From Maritimibacter alkaliphilus (GTDB lineage: Bacteria; Pseudomonadota; Alphaproteobacteria; Rhodobacterales; Rhodobacteraceae), in the NCBI RefSeq assembly GCF_019801605.1, contig NZ_JAHVIT010000002.1, positions 806,001 to 870,000 of the forward strand: a stretch of DNA of 64,000 nt. Direction: 5' to 3'. Positions 27,128 through 34,790 of this stretch are shown here, one piece after another (positions within the stretch are counted from its first letter, which is position 1; each line of letters starts with the position of its first letter). The notes below the pieces were generated by a model that worked only from the letters and a program-made list of their open reading frames with translations, was not told the origin of the DNA and did not search any database. The position numbers were made by a program, and so were the translations under genes.

Positions 27128-27874
27128 ATGAAAATGGAACGTCCAAAGGCATTCGCGCAGACGGTCGCACCCCTGCGCAACGTCATGCTGCTCAATGCGC
27201 TGATCCGCCGGGTCAACGACCGCGATCCCGACTTGCCTGGCATGGCCTGCTTCTATGGCCCCTCGGGCTACGGCAAGACCGTAGCCGCCACTTGGAACGC
27301 CAATGAGACCAGCGCCTACTGGGTCGAGATGCGCGAGAGCTGGACCCGCAAGTCGCTGTTTACGGCGATCCTGCGCAATATGGGCCTTGAGCCTCGCCGC
27401 ACTATTCCTGAGATGTCTGAACAGATCTCGCGCGAGCTTGCAATCACCGGCCGTCCGCTTCTGATCGACGAGGCTGACTACCTCATGAAGAACAAGATGA
27501 TTGAGCTCGTCCGTGAGCTCTACGAGGACAGCAAGTCCGCGATCATCTTAATCGGCGAGGAGCGGCTGCCTCAGAATTTGACCCGCCTGGAACGTGTCCA
27601 CAACCGGATGTTGGAATGGGTTGCCGCTCAGCCGGCCGACCTGCGCGAGGTCGCCCTTCTCGCGCAGTTGAAATGCCCCGATCTCACCTTCGAGGAAGGT
27701 GTCTTCGAAGTGATCCTTGAAGCTGCAGGTGGCCGCGCCCGACGAGTCGTCACGGACCTCGATCAAGCCCGCGTTGATGCTCACACCCGAGGCGTCGATC
27801 ACTTCACGTTGGCCGATGCAGCCCGGATTAACTTCTACACCGGCGACGCGCCCGCCCCGCGAGGAACCAACTGA
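27128..27874 (+). CDS. transposition target-capture ATPase B
   Basis: A 248-residue AAA+ protein from the ATG at 27128 (AGAAGGATAAGG upstream). Walker A is GPSGYGKT (44-51) and Walker B is LLIDEAD (about 111-117), with an arginine-rich C-terminal lid (GGRARRVVTDLDQAR). Mu B binds target DNA, delivers it to transposase A and gives target immunity. It lies directly after gene A as in Mu. Shorter than Mu B (312 residues) because the N-terminal HTH is reduced or missing. Confidence 0.93.
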   Translation: MKMERPKAFAQTVAPLRNVMLLNALIRRVNDRDPDLPGMACFYGPSGYGKTVAATWNANETSAYWVEMRESWTRKSLFTAILRNMGLEPRRTIPEMSEQISRELAITGRPLLIDEADYLMKNKMIELVRELYEDSKSAIILIGEERLPQNLTRLERVHNRMLEWVAAQPADLREVALLAQLKCPDLTFEEGVFEVILEAAGGRARRVVTDLDQARVDAHTRGVDHFTLADAARINFYTGDAPAPRGTN

Positions 27875-28458
27875 TGACCAATATGAAAAGCGGACGTCCG
27901 CCGGTCCATGAGCGGAAGCCGTCGAGGCAGGATATCTGGGAGGCGATCGTCGCCAACCGGGACGGCTTTACGATCACCCTTTTGAAGGAACGCTCCCTAG
28001 CCCATGTGAAAACGATCCGGGACTACTTGCAGTGCCTAATCGCGGCTGACTACGTGGCGAGGGATGAGAGCTCCGATCAGATTACATACCGCCTTCTGAG
28101 GGACGGCGGTCACCATGCACCGCGGCTGCGGAAGGATGGGACGCCAGTGACTCAGGGCGCCGGCACGGAGAACATGTGGCGCAGCATGTACATGCTGAAG
28201 GAGTTCACCCACGAGGATATTGCCCTCTATGCCACGACGAGCACCGTGCAGGTCAGCGGCCTGACTGCGAAGGCCTATGTGCAGCAACTGCTGCGCTGCG
28301 GCTACCTGCAGGTGATTACAAAGGCACAACCCTCGAAAGGGAAGCTGGCGAAGTACCGGCTTGTGCGGATGAACGGTCCCCTGCCGCCGAAGGTCCAACG
28401 CATAAAGCGGATCTACGACCCGAACACCCATGAGGTCTTCGAGGAGGCCCGGGTCTGA
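27874..28458 (+). CDS. early DNA-binding-like protein with winged-helix repeats
   Basis: A 194-residue protein coupled to gene B by ATGA overlap. Two segments look like winged helices: SRQDIWEAIVANRDGFTITL with VKTIRDYLQCLIAADYV, and MYMLKEFTHEDIALYATT with AKAYVQQLLRCGYLQVI. It probably modulates early transcription or replication. No named family was recognised. It continues the early operon with tight spacing on both sides. Confidence 0.65.
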   Translation: MTNMKSGRPPVHERKPSRQDIWEAIVANRDGFTITLLKERSLAHVKTIRDYLQCLIAADYVARDESSDQITYRLLRDGGHHAPRLRKDGTPVTQGAGTENMWRSMYMLKEFTHEDIALYATTSTVQVSGLTAKAYVQQLLRCGYLQVITKAQPSKGKLAKYRLVRMNGPLPPKVQRIKRIYDPNTHEVFEEARV

Positions 28459-28817
28459 TGAGCCAGGTTATGACTGCCCAGAATGCCTGGGGTGACACCA
28501 TGCCCGACTGGATCCGCACGCTGGCCCAAGCCTGCGCCGACAGCAGCCAGAACCAGGTGGCCCGGCGCCTTGGCTATTCCTCCACCGTGGTGAGCCTTGT
28601 GCTCCGCAACAAGTACGTCGGCGACATCGTGGGCGTGGAACTAGCTGTTCGCGGTACCTTCGAAAACCTCTGCATCGCGTGCCCCGTGCTGGGCGAAATC
28701 CCCCTGCTGGATTGCCGCGACTGGCAGCAGAAGGCCCGGACCTACTCCAACGAGAACAGCATGCGCGTTCGGATGTTCCGGGCCTGCAATCGCTGCCCGC
28801 AGCGAAAGGAGGCCTGA
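28458..28817 (+). CDS. early HTH protein with cysteine motif
   Basis: A 119-residue protein. ACADSSQNQVARRLGYSSTV with SLVLRNKYVGD is an XRE-like HTH. A Cys set (CIACPVLGEIPLLDC and a late CNRCP) might bind a metal. Similar proteins occur in the early region of Rhodobacter transposable phages to my recollection. The start codon is coupled to the preceding stop. It is likely a regulator; the target is unknown. Confidence 0.65.
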   Translation: MSQVMTAQNAWGDTMPDWIRTLAQACADSSQNQVARRLGYSSTVVSLVLRNKYVGDIVGVELAVRGTFENLCIACPVLGEIPLLDCRDWQQKARTYSNENSMRVRMFRACNRCPQRKEA

Positions 28818-28818
28818 G

Positions 28819-29148
28819 ATGTCGAGCTTCGACGCAGTCGTTTCCAGGATGATCGAAGGGGCCGCTCCACGCGATATCGCCGCAGAGCTAAACCTGTCGG
28901 TCGAGACCGTCTATCACTACGCCTCGCAAGGCCGGAAGCAGGGCCTGCCGATCCCGCACCGCCGGGGCGGCGCACGCGGCTCGCGCGTGGACCGTATCGC
29001 GATCAGCAAGTCCCTTATGACATGCCTCAGCGCACAAAGCGCGGCGCGGGGGATGACCGAAAGCGAGCTGGCGAACCGCATCCTCGAGGCCGTGGTCTTC
29101 GATCGGATTGTCGATGCAGTTCTCGACGACGGGGCGCGCCATGCGTGA
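28819..29148 (+). CDS. early HTH protein
   Basis: A 109-residue protein preceded by AAAGGAGG. The N-terminal segment SRMIEGAAPRDIAAELNLSV with ETVYHYASQGRKQG is a LuxR/resolvase-like HTH. The C-terminal half (CLSAQSAARGMTESELANRI) resembles ribbon-helix-helix dimerisation. It is probably DNA-binding. It lies one base after the previous gene. Confidence 0.65.
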   Translation: MSSFDAVVSRMIEGAAPRDIAAELNLSVETVYHYASQGRKQGLPIPHRRGGARGSRVDRIAISKSLMTCLSAQSAARGMTESELANRILEAVVFDRIVDAVLDDGARHA

Positions 29149-29302
29149 TGCCGTTTTTACCCCGCGAGCGCTGATCGATGACCTCATCGCATCGGCGCGC
29201 GCCATTGAACCGTCCTGGAAGCTGGACCCCTGCGCCGGAACAGTTGGCTTCCTCATCGCTCACCAAATCACACCGCCCCACAAGGACGCAGACCATGACT
29301 GA
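29141..29302 (+). CDS. small early hypothetical protein
   Basis: A 53-residue protein from the ATG at 29141, overlapping the previous gene by 8 bases and the next by 8. It reads FTPRALIDDLIASARAIEPS and DPCAGTVGFLIAH. No domain was recognised. Double overlap in the operon supports translation. Its length excludes a known enzymatic fold. Confidence 0.5.
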   Translation: MRDAVFTPRALIDDLIASARAIEPSWKLDPCAGTVGFLIAHQITPPHKDADHD

Positions 29303-29942
29303 TCGCCACCCTATCCCCGACGGCCGCACCGAGATCAACGGGCGCGCCTACATGGCCGACGCCAAGGGCGCCCTCGTCCCCGTCGAGCTGATCAAGCCGC
29401 AGCACCTGCTGGAAGACGAGACCGTTCGCAAAGTCATGGGCTTCGCCCTCGGTCTGAGCGATCAGGTCTCGCGCTTCAAGCAGCACACCTTCGAGGACCT
29501 CGGCGCCTTCGATGCTGTTCTTCAGCAGGAATATGGCCAATCCAAGGGCGGTCCGAAGGGCAACCGCACCTACCAGTCCTACGACGGCCTGATGAAGGTC
29601 GAGGTCCGTGTCGCCGACCTGCTGGACTTTGGCCCCGAGCTGCAGGTCGCCAAGGCGATCCTGGACGAGTGCCTGACCGAATGGTCTTCCGAAAGCCGCC
29701 CTGAAATCCGGGCGCTGATCACCAAGACCTTCAACACTGATAAGGAAGGCACCGTGAACCGGGCACTGGTGTTCACGCTTCTCAGCCTGGACGTCCAGGG
29801 GGAGCCGCGCTGGAGCCGAGCCATGGACGCGCTGCGGGATGCAATCCGCGTCGTGGGCTCCAAGACCTATTACCGCATCCAGACCCGTGATGTCGTCGAT
29901 GCGCCCTGGCGCACCGTCACCATCGACTTGGCCAAAGCATAA
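29295..29942 (+). CDS. DUF3164 family protein (Mu gp8-like)
   Basis: A 215-residue protein from the ATG at 29295. It shows the DUF3164 pattern: INGRAYMADAKGALVPVELI near the N-terminus, QTYQSYDGLMKVEVRVADLL-like block (NRTYQSYDGLMKVEV), then LITKTFNTDKEGTVNRALVF and a final PWRTVTIDLAKA. This family marks the semi-essential early region of Mu-like phages. Its biochemical role is not established. Mu Gam and Kil homologues, usually near here, were not found. Confidence 0.85.
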   Translation: MTDRHPIPDGRTEINGRAYMADAKGALVPVELIKPQHLLEDETVRKVMGFALGLSDQVSRFKQHTFEDLGAFDAVLQQEYGQSKGGPKGNRTYQSYDGLMKVEVRVADLLDFGPELQVAKAILDECLTEWSSESRPEIRALITKTFNTDKEGTVNRALVFTLLSLDVQGEPRWSRAMDALRDAIRVVGSKTYYRIQTRDVVDAPWRTVTIDLAKA

Positions 29943-29973
29943 ACACGGCAGCGCACCCTATGTCCGTCGGGCC

Positions 29974-30450
29974 TCAGTATTGGGCTGTATCAGGAACGTA
30001 ATGATGAATGTACTGAAAGTACTGTTTGCAAATGTAACAGACGCCATCACCTTCGGCAGCTTGGAGAAAGCTCCGACGTCCGAGCTCGGCGCAATCCGGG
30101 CAAATGGCATCGAGCAATTCGTCTCCAGGACGCGCATCCGCCCTTACCAGTACATGAGCGCCAGCGGCTGTGCGAAACGGTCGATATCCTTCCGCCAGTT
30201 CACGTCGGCGGTCGAACTCGATCATTTGCTGCTTCACGTCACCCAGCGCCCGCAACAGAGTAAGCTGGGATTGCTGCGCTTCGATGAGCTTGTTCTGGAG
30301 CTCCAGAGTAAGCTCAGCGACTTCCCCTGGACTAATTCCGCCCTTTTCGCTGCGCTGAAGAACATCTCTGATCTTGCCCGCGATTTCTGCCCCTCCGCCC
30401 ACCACATCGATGACCGAATTCGCACTTTGAAGAATTGCATCAAGGTCCAT
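29974..30450 (-). CDS. reverse-strand gene with coiled coil and zinc ribbon (moron candidate)
   Basis: A 158-residue protein on the strand opposite to all early genes. The N-terminus is hydrophobic to helical (ILQSANSVIDVVGGGAEIAG) and is followed by an amphipathic coil (VAELTLELQNKLIEAQQSQL). The C-terminus has a CPDC...CYICK zinc-ribbon pattern. It must use its own promoter and interrupts the DUF3164-gemA pair of Mu. The DNA is less GC-rich than its neighbours. These traits mark a moron expressed from the prophage. Function unknown; a host-modifying or exclusion role is possible. Confidence 0.65.
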   Translation of the reverse strand: MDLDAILQSANSVIDVVGGGAEIAGKIRDVLQRSEKGGISPGEVAELTLELQNKLIEAQQSQLTLLRALGDVKQQMIEFDRRRELAEGYRPFRTAAGAHVLVRADARPGDELLDAICPDCAELGRRSFLQAAEGDGVCYICKQYFQYIHHYVPDTAQY

Positions 30451-30494
30451 TGGGGGGCCTCCGGCTCTCGGACATACGCAGAAAGGTTGCCTGC

Positions 30495-30926
30495 ATGAGG
30501 CTGCAATTGCAACGCACCATCTTCGCGGGTTGCCGCGAACTCGGCTTGGACGATGCCACCCGGCGCGACCTGCAGTTGCGCGTGACGGGCAAGGCCTCGC
30601 TCTCCGACATGTCCGAGCGCGAAAAGACCGCCGTGCTGGCCGAACTGCGCCAGCTAGGCTTCAAGGCGACCGGCGGGCGCCGGCCGGCCGCCAAGCGGGC
30701 CGATGTGCGCCTGGCCCATGTCCTCTGGCGCCTGCTGCATGAGAGCGGTGCCGCACGGGTGGGCGGGCCGGCCGGCCTCAATGCCTTTATCCGGGCCCGC
30801 TTTGCCAAGAGCTGGGGCGCAGCGCCGATCGACATCGACGCGATGACTGATCATGGCCAGATCGCGGACGTGATCGACGCCCTGAAGGATTGGTGCCGAC
30901 GCGAGGAGATCGACCTCGATGCGTAA
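30495..30926 (+). CDS. GemA/gp16 family regulatory protein
   Basis: A 143-residue protein from the ATG at 30495. It has the DUF1018 pattern: LQRTIFAGCRELGLDDATRR, VTGKASLSDMSEREKTAVLA, then LRQLGFKATGG and a second part with KLWR-like VLWRLLHESGAARVGG and a final ALKDWCRREEI. In Mu, GemA modulates host genes and DNA supercoiling. It sits upstream of the Mor-like activator as in Mu. Confidence 0.85.
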   Translation: MRLQLQRTIFAGCRELGLDDATRRDLQLRVTGKASLSDMSEREKTAVLAELRQLGFKATGGRRPAAKRADVRLAHVLWRLLHESGAARVGGPAGLNAFIRARFAKSWGAAPIDIDAMTDHGQIADVIDALKDWCRREEIDLDA

Positions 30927-31173
30927 CCCCCTGCGCCCCCATGTCACGGACCATGCCCTGGTGCGCTACATGGAGCGCGTCATGGAACTGGACCTCGGCC
31001 CGATCCGGGCCGAGATCAGCAAACTGGTCGAGCCGGCCATCGGCCTGAGTGCCACGGCGCTGCGCCATGAGGGGTATCGCTACATCCTCGTCGAGGAGCG
31101 CGTCGTGACGATCATGCCTTGCTCGTCCGAAACTGTTGGTCATCCGTCCTTCGAGGATGTGGATGATGGATAG
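30919..31173 (+). CDS. small hypothetical phage protein before mor
   Basis: An 84-residue protein overlapping gemA by 8 bases and mor by about 11. It reads HVTDHALVRYMERVMELDLG, then ALRHEGYRYILVEERVVTIM. The HALVRYMERV segment resembles a common phage protein family with no assigned function. It has a mixed alpha/beta pattern and no clear motif. The overlaps argue that it is translated with its neighbours. Confidence 0.6.
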   Translation: MRNPLRPHVTDHALVRYMERVMELDLGPIRAEISKLVEPAIGLSATALRHEGYRYILVEERVVTIMPCSSETVGHPSFEDVDDG

Positions 31174-31567
31174 CTGGATTGACGAGCTTGAGCGCGACCT
31201 GGGCCTGCCCGCCCGCCTAGCGGTTCTCGCCAATTGCGGCGGGCAGAACCGCGACATTCCGTCGGTCGAACGTGCAGCGCGCTCCAAATTGGCCAGCGAG
31301 ATCGGCGTCGAGGCGACTATCTGGCTGGCCAAACGTTTTGCGGGAACGAAGCTGGAAATTCCATCACGCCTCGGTGCTGCGGCCCGTGATCGGGCCAGCC
31401 AGTTACGTGCAGCTGTGATGGACGCCGGTCTGGGGGAGAACCCGACCCGATCCGCGAACGACATCGCAAGCGAGTTTAACGTGACGGCGCGGTGGGTCCA
31501 CGAACTGCGCGCCCAGCTTCGGAATGAGCATCTTCATGCAACCCGCCAGCTGAGATTTCCGTTCTAA
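31163..31567 (+). CDS. Mor-type transcription activator
   Basis: A 134-residue protein from the ATG at 31163 (31166 is a second choice). It shows the Mor/C family layout: acidic N-terminal dimerisation part (MDSWIDELERDLG), LASEIGVEATIWLAKRFAGTKLEIP split around the conserved GGxxxYIPxx-like strand, and a C-terminal HTH SANDIASEFNVTARWVHELR. Mor switches on the middle promoter Pm in Mu. No separate late activator C was recognised, so one activator may serve both stages here. Confidence 0.85.
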   Translation: MMDSWIDELERDLGLPARLAVLANCGGQNRDIPSVERAARSKLASEIGVEATIWLAKRFAGTKLEIPSRLGAAARDRASQLRAAVMDAGLGENPTRSANDIASEFNVTARWVHELRAQLRNEHLHATRQLRFPF

Positions 31568-31589
31568 CCATTTCTCGCCAGACAGTTTT

Positions 31590-32183
31590 CTACTCTCTGC
31601 GACCAACCAAATTCGTCGTTGCGATTCCGAGGATGCCGATGGCCATGGTGCCGAAAAGACCGAGCAGCCACTTTCCTAAGTCATAAATCCTATCTATCTC
31701 AGCTCGCGTTGCAAGGTTGCCATCCCTAAGGTCACCTTGAAGAGCAGTAAGATCACGCCTGAGCATCGGAATAGACATGGCGCGCTCTGGGCTCTCCTGA
31801 ATCGCAGTCTCGATCACGTCAATGATCTGCATACGCGAGAACAACTCATCTACCTTGGTTTCCAGCTGAACAAGCTGGAGGTCTTTCTCCAAACCCTCGG
31901 GCAAGGCCATGTTGGTGAACGTCGTTGTCACGATATCTTTGACTTCGCCACGGAGCTTCTGATCATAACCCTCCAACACTTGAGCTACGAAGCGATAGGT
32001 TTCATCTGCTGCCCTTGCCGCGGTGCTATCCTGACTTTCCTTGAAAATATTGAAGGCTGCTAAGCTACCCCCTAAAGCGAGGGCAGCGGTTACTGCAGTA
32101 ACATAAGAAGCTAACCGCCCCGCGGCCGAGAACTTTTGTTGCTGTTCTTTAAGTTGTCTGCGGACGTGTTCTTCTTGCGCCAT
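31590..32183 (-). CDS. reverse-strand membrane protein (moron candidate)
   Basis: A 197-residue protein from the ATG at 32183, which has GGAGG at good spacing; an open extension to 32216 lacks one. It has a transmembrane helix after a charged coil (ASYVTAVTAALALGGSLAAF), a long helical domain (EVKDIVTTTFTNMALPEG...) and a second transmembrane helix near the C-terminus (WLLGLFGTMAIGILGIATTN). It lies between the Mor-like gene and the lysis operon on the opposite strand, in AT-richer DNA. It is likely expressed in the lysogen. Function unknown. Confidence 0.65.
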   Translation of the reverse strand: MAQEEHVRRQLKEQQQKFSAAGRLASYVTAVTAALALGGSLAAFNIFKESQDSTAARAADETYRFVAQVLEGYDQKLRGEVKDIVTTTFTNMALPEGLEKDLQLVQLETKVDELFSRMQIIDVIETAIQESPERAMSIPMLRRDLTALQGDLRDGNLATRAEIDRIYDLGKWLLGLFGTMAIGILGIATTNLVGRRE

Positions 32184-32289
32184 CAGGCCTCCAAAGGGTT
32201 GGGTGAACAGGTACAACAGAGTACCAGCCTAGCGTTCGTTTCAGAGCTCGATCTCTAACGACAATTTTGGCTGATTATATGTTGCAATC

Positions 32290-32404
32290 CCTGTCGATAG
32301 AGAAGCCTCAAGTTGTTCTACTCTAGTTCCCTGGCACAATCGGTTCAGGGGGCAATCTTTTCGACGAGTAAGACATAACCGACCTGTAAACAGGACGGTT
32401 GGCC
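32290..32404 (+). promoter_or_regulatory. candidate middle/late promoter region for the lysis-head operon
   Basis: This spacer separates the reverse-strand membrane-protein gene from the amidase. The dyad CCCTG (32329-32333) ... CAGGG (32346-32350) has a 12-base gap, the kind of site a Mor dimer binds just upstream of -35. A -10-like element may lie in GTAAGACATAACC. No good -35 is seen, as expected for an activator-dependent promoter. Confidence 0.45.
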
Positions 32405-33268
32405 ATGCATTTCAAAGATCACATCCTCCAGGGCGCCCCCTACCAGCAGGCGCTTTGGATGGGCGGCGAAATCACCCCCACCATCGTCGTGCTGCACGAC
32501 ACGGCCAGTCCGCTCCAGCCCGGCAATGCGGCGGCCTATCTGGCCGACAACCAGGCCAAGGTTTCCGTGCATTTCGTGGTGGAGCGCGACGGTACGATCA
32601 CCCAGCAGGTGCCGGTGAACCGGCGCGCCAACCACGCCGGGCAGTCGAGCTTCAACGGGCGTTCGGGGTGCAACGGCTTCTCCATCGGCATCGAGATCGT
32701 GAACCCCGGCCGCATGACGCGGGCCGGCGCGGGCAAGGCCAAGGGCTGGTGGGGCGAGACCTTCTCGATCGAGGACATGGGTGTCGAAGAGATCACCACG
32801 GCCGAGCACGGCCACGGGCTTTGGATGGGCTATCCGCAGGCCCAGCTGGCGGCGGTGTTCGGGCTCCTGGGTGCGCTCTTCGCCGAGGTGACCACGCTCT
32901 CGGACATCACCACGCATTGGTATGTCTCCCCCGGCCGCAAGGTTGATACCAACCCGCTGTTCCCGCTGGAGGCGATGCGGGCCAAGATCCTCGGCCGGGA
33001 CGATCCGGCCGATCTCATGGCCGAGGGCAGCTCCATCCCGGAAAACGATCCGACCGCCTACGTCGAGATCGACGCCGGCGGCGACACGCTCAACATGCGG
33101 CGCTGGCCGTCCTTCAACCCCAATGTCCTTGTCGCGATCCCGGATGGCACGGCCGTGCCGGTCCTGCGCCGGGGCGTCTTCGACAACCGCGCCTGGCTGA
33201 AGGTCCGCTACGCCGGCCAGGAAGGCTGGGTGGTGGCCCGGTACACCGCTGCCGTCTGCATCGCGTGA
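32405..33268 (+). CDS. endolysin: N-acetylmuramoyl-L-alanine amidase with SH3-like domain
   Basis: A 287-residue protein from the ATG at 32405; a TTG six bases earlier is an alternative. The amidase_2 domain (about residues 20-190) has the zinc ligands His in VVLHDTAS, a His late in THWYVSP and the motif GFSIGIEIVNPG. A C-terminal SH3-like domain (TLNMRRWPSF ... NRAWLKVRYAGQEGWV) binds cell wall. It cuts the amide bond between muramic acid and L-Ala at lysis. No signal peptide, so it needs the holin downstream. Confidence 0.93.
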   Translation: MHFKDHILQGAPYQQALWMGGEITPTIVVLHDTASPLQPGNAAAYLADNQAKVSVHFVVERDGTITQQVPVNRRANHAGQSSFNGRSGCNGFSIGIEIVNPGRMTRAGAGKAKGWWGETFSIEDMGVEEITTAEHGHGLWMGYPQAQLAAVFGLLGALFAEVTTLSDITTHWYVSPGRKVDTNPLFPLEAMRAKILGRDDPADLMAEGSSIPENDPTAYVEIDAGGDTLNMRRWPSFNPNVLVAIPDGTAVPVLRRGVFDNRAWLKVRYAGQEGWVVARYTAAVCIA

Positions 33269-33390
33269 GAGGCCGGCATGGGCTGGAGTTGGCGCAGCGG
33301 CTCGAAATTCACCCTTCGTCGGCAGGTCGAAGCCATGCGCGGGCAGTGGCCTCGCTGGGTTTGCCGATAGCCTGAACAAAGGAGTCTGTC

Positions 33391-33741
33391 ATGGCGAAGA
33401 ACATGTCCCTTCCGGTGCTGCCAGCCTGGCACGCGCGCAGCTTCTACGCGGCGCTGTTGCTCGCCGCGACGGTCCTGTGCAACGTGGTCGGCCTCGACCT
33501 GATGCAGCAGCTGGAGCGATTGGGCCTCGGCGCCTCGTCCGACCAGGTGGTCGATCGCATCATGATGCTGGCCCCCCTGATCTTCGGCGTCTGGGCTTGG
33601 TGGGAGCGCAAAGCGCCACACTACCGCCTTTCGCTCGATCCGGGCGATCGGCGCTCCCAGTTGCGTGCCTTCCTTGCCCGCGTCTGGACCCGGCTCACCG
33701 CGCTCTGGATCGGGGTCTTTGGCCGGTGGACCCGGCAATGA
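33391..33741 (+). CDS. holin candidate
   Basis: A 116-residue protein with two hydrophobic helices (SFYAALLLAATVLCNVVGL and MMLAPLIFGVWAW) and a basic C-terminal tail (RRSQLRAFLARVWTRL). AAAGGAG precedes the ATG. It lies between the amidase and the Rz/Rz1 pair, the usual place of a holin that releases the endolysin through the inner membrane. No named family was recognised, so the call relies on topology and position. Confidence 0.7.
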   Translation: MAKNMSLPVLPAWHARSFYAALLLAATVLCNVVGLDLMQQLERLGLGASSDQVVDRIMMLAPLIFGVWAWWERKAPHYRLSLDPGDRRSQLRAFLARVWTRLTALWIGVFGRWTRQ

Positions 33742-33986
33742 GCGCGCTGGTGGAACTTCTGGCGGGGCTCGCCGCACTGATCGCGGTCGTGTTCGCGGGC
33801 AAAGCCGTGGTGACCCGCAAAGCTAAATCCGAGGCCAAGGCTGCACAAGACCTTCAGGCCCTTACCGACACGCTGGATACCCGAAAGAGGATCGACGATG
33901 CGACCCGCCCTGTTTCTGAGCCTGATGATGCTCGTGACCGCCTGCAGCAATTCGGCAGAGGTTCCGACACCCCGCCCGAGCGGTGA
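33738..33986 (+). CDS. inner-membrane spanin (Rz-like)
   Basis: An 82-residue protein overlapping the holin stop by 4 bases (ATGA). One N-terminal transmembrane helix (LVELLAGLAALIAVVFAG) is followed by a charged coiled coil (RKAKSEAKAAQDLQALTDTL) and a Pro-rich end. This is the i-spanin topology. The second half shares DNA in another frame with the lipoprotein that starts at 33898, the hallmark of Rz/Rz1. It would link inner and outer membranes for the last lysis step. Confidence 0.75.
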   Translation: MSALVELLAGLAALIAVVFAGKAVVTRKAKSEAKAAQDLQALTDTLDTRKRIDDATRPVSEPDDARDRLQQFGRGSDTPPER

Positions 33987-34128
33987 GGGCATCTGCGCCG
34001 GCCTGGAGGGGCCGGCGCGAGCGCATGCCCGGGCCCTGGCCGTCAGCCCCGATGACGCGGCAGTCGTGACCGGGGATCAGCTGATCTCGGGCCTGATCGC
34101 CGCCTGCTCGTATGGCGAGGAACGCTGA
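33898..34128 (+). CDS. outer-membrane lipoprotein spanin (Rz1-like)
   Basis: A 76-residue lipoprotein (RPALFLSLMMLVTACSNSAE, lipobox LVTAC) whose first 89 bases lie within the Rz-like gene in the +1 frame. A Pro-rich segment (VPTPRPSGEG) follows the lipid anchor, as in o-spanins. It then continues past the Rz stop, so the pair is overlapping, not fully embedded. With the i-spanin it fuses inner and outer membranes at lysis. Confidence 0.75.
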   Translation: MRPALFLSLMMLVTACSNSAEVPTPRPSGEGICAGLEGPARAHARALAVSPDDAAVVTGDQLISGLIAACSYGEER

Positions 34129-34130
34129 TC

Positions 34131-34487
34131 ATGGAACTGGAGAACCTGCAACGGGTCTACGTCCTCTTCAGCATCTTGAGCCTGATCCTGTCCTTCGGGG
34201 CAGCGATCTACACCTGGTTCGCCAACCGGCGGAAGGATGTTGATCGGCGGTTTCACGAGGGTAGCAAGCGGATGGACCGACACGATCTGCGGCTCCAGGC
34301 GTTGGAGCAAGACGTCAAATCGATGCCGGGCAACAGCGATCTTCACCGCGTCGAGCTTTCTCTCAGTGAGATCGCCGGGGACATGAAGGCCATGTCCGCC
34401 AGCCTCCTGGGCATGCACGAGAGTCTCAAGCGAACAGAGAACGCCGTGAGCCGGCACGAAGACCACCTGCGAGGACAAGGGCAATGA
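34131..34487 (+). CDS. DUF2730 family protein (Mu gp25-like)
   Basis: A 118-residue protein with one N-terminal transmembrane helix (VYVLFSILSLILSFGAAIY) and a long coiled coil containing DVDRRFHEGSKRMDRHDLRL and SEIAGDMKAMSASLLGMHES. This matches the DUF2730 proteins that precede gp26-gp28 in Mu-like phages. It starts two bases after the Rz1-like stop. Its role in assembly is unknown. Confidence 0.8.
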   Translation: MELENLQRVYVLFSILSLILSFGAAIYTWFANRRKDVDRRFHEGSKRMDRHDLRLQALEQDVKSMPGNSDLHRVELSLSEIAGDMKAMSASLLGMHESLKRTENAVSRHEDHLRGQGQ

Positions 34488-34789
34488 ACGACTACATTGA
34501 GAAGCGTGTGAAGCCGCTGCGCCGCGCGATCATCCTGCGCTTCCTGGAGAGCTGCCGGGACTACATCTCGAACGCGGATATCGTCGTGTCGGTGATCAAC
34601 GCGACGCCCGACGGCGTGACCGCTTATTACAACGAGGTGGTCGAAGACCTGCGCTGGATGGAAGCCAAGGGCTACGTCCAGATCAGTGGCGAGGCCACGA
34701 TCGTGGTCACGGCAACGCCGGCTGGTCTGCGCATAGCCCGTGGTGACAATATCGATCCCGGTATCTCCCGCGATATTCCGGGGGTCTGA
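34484..34789 (+). CDS. Mu gp26-like protein
   Basis: A 101-residue protein coupled by ATGA to the previous gene. A winged-helix-like pattern is visible (LRRAIILRFLESCRDYISN, then YYNEVVEDLRWMEAKGYVQI). This matches the small DNA-binding-like gp26/VpaChn25_0724 family that lies before the small terminase in Mu relatives. It is probably a packaging accessory; function not established. Confidence 0.75.
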   Translation: MNDYIEKRVKPLRRAIILRFLESCRDYISNADIVVSVINATPDGVTAYYNEVVEDLRWMEAKGYVQISGEATIVVTATPAGLRIARGDNIDPGISRDIPGV

Positions 34790-34790
34790 C

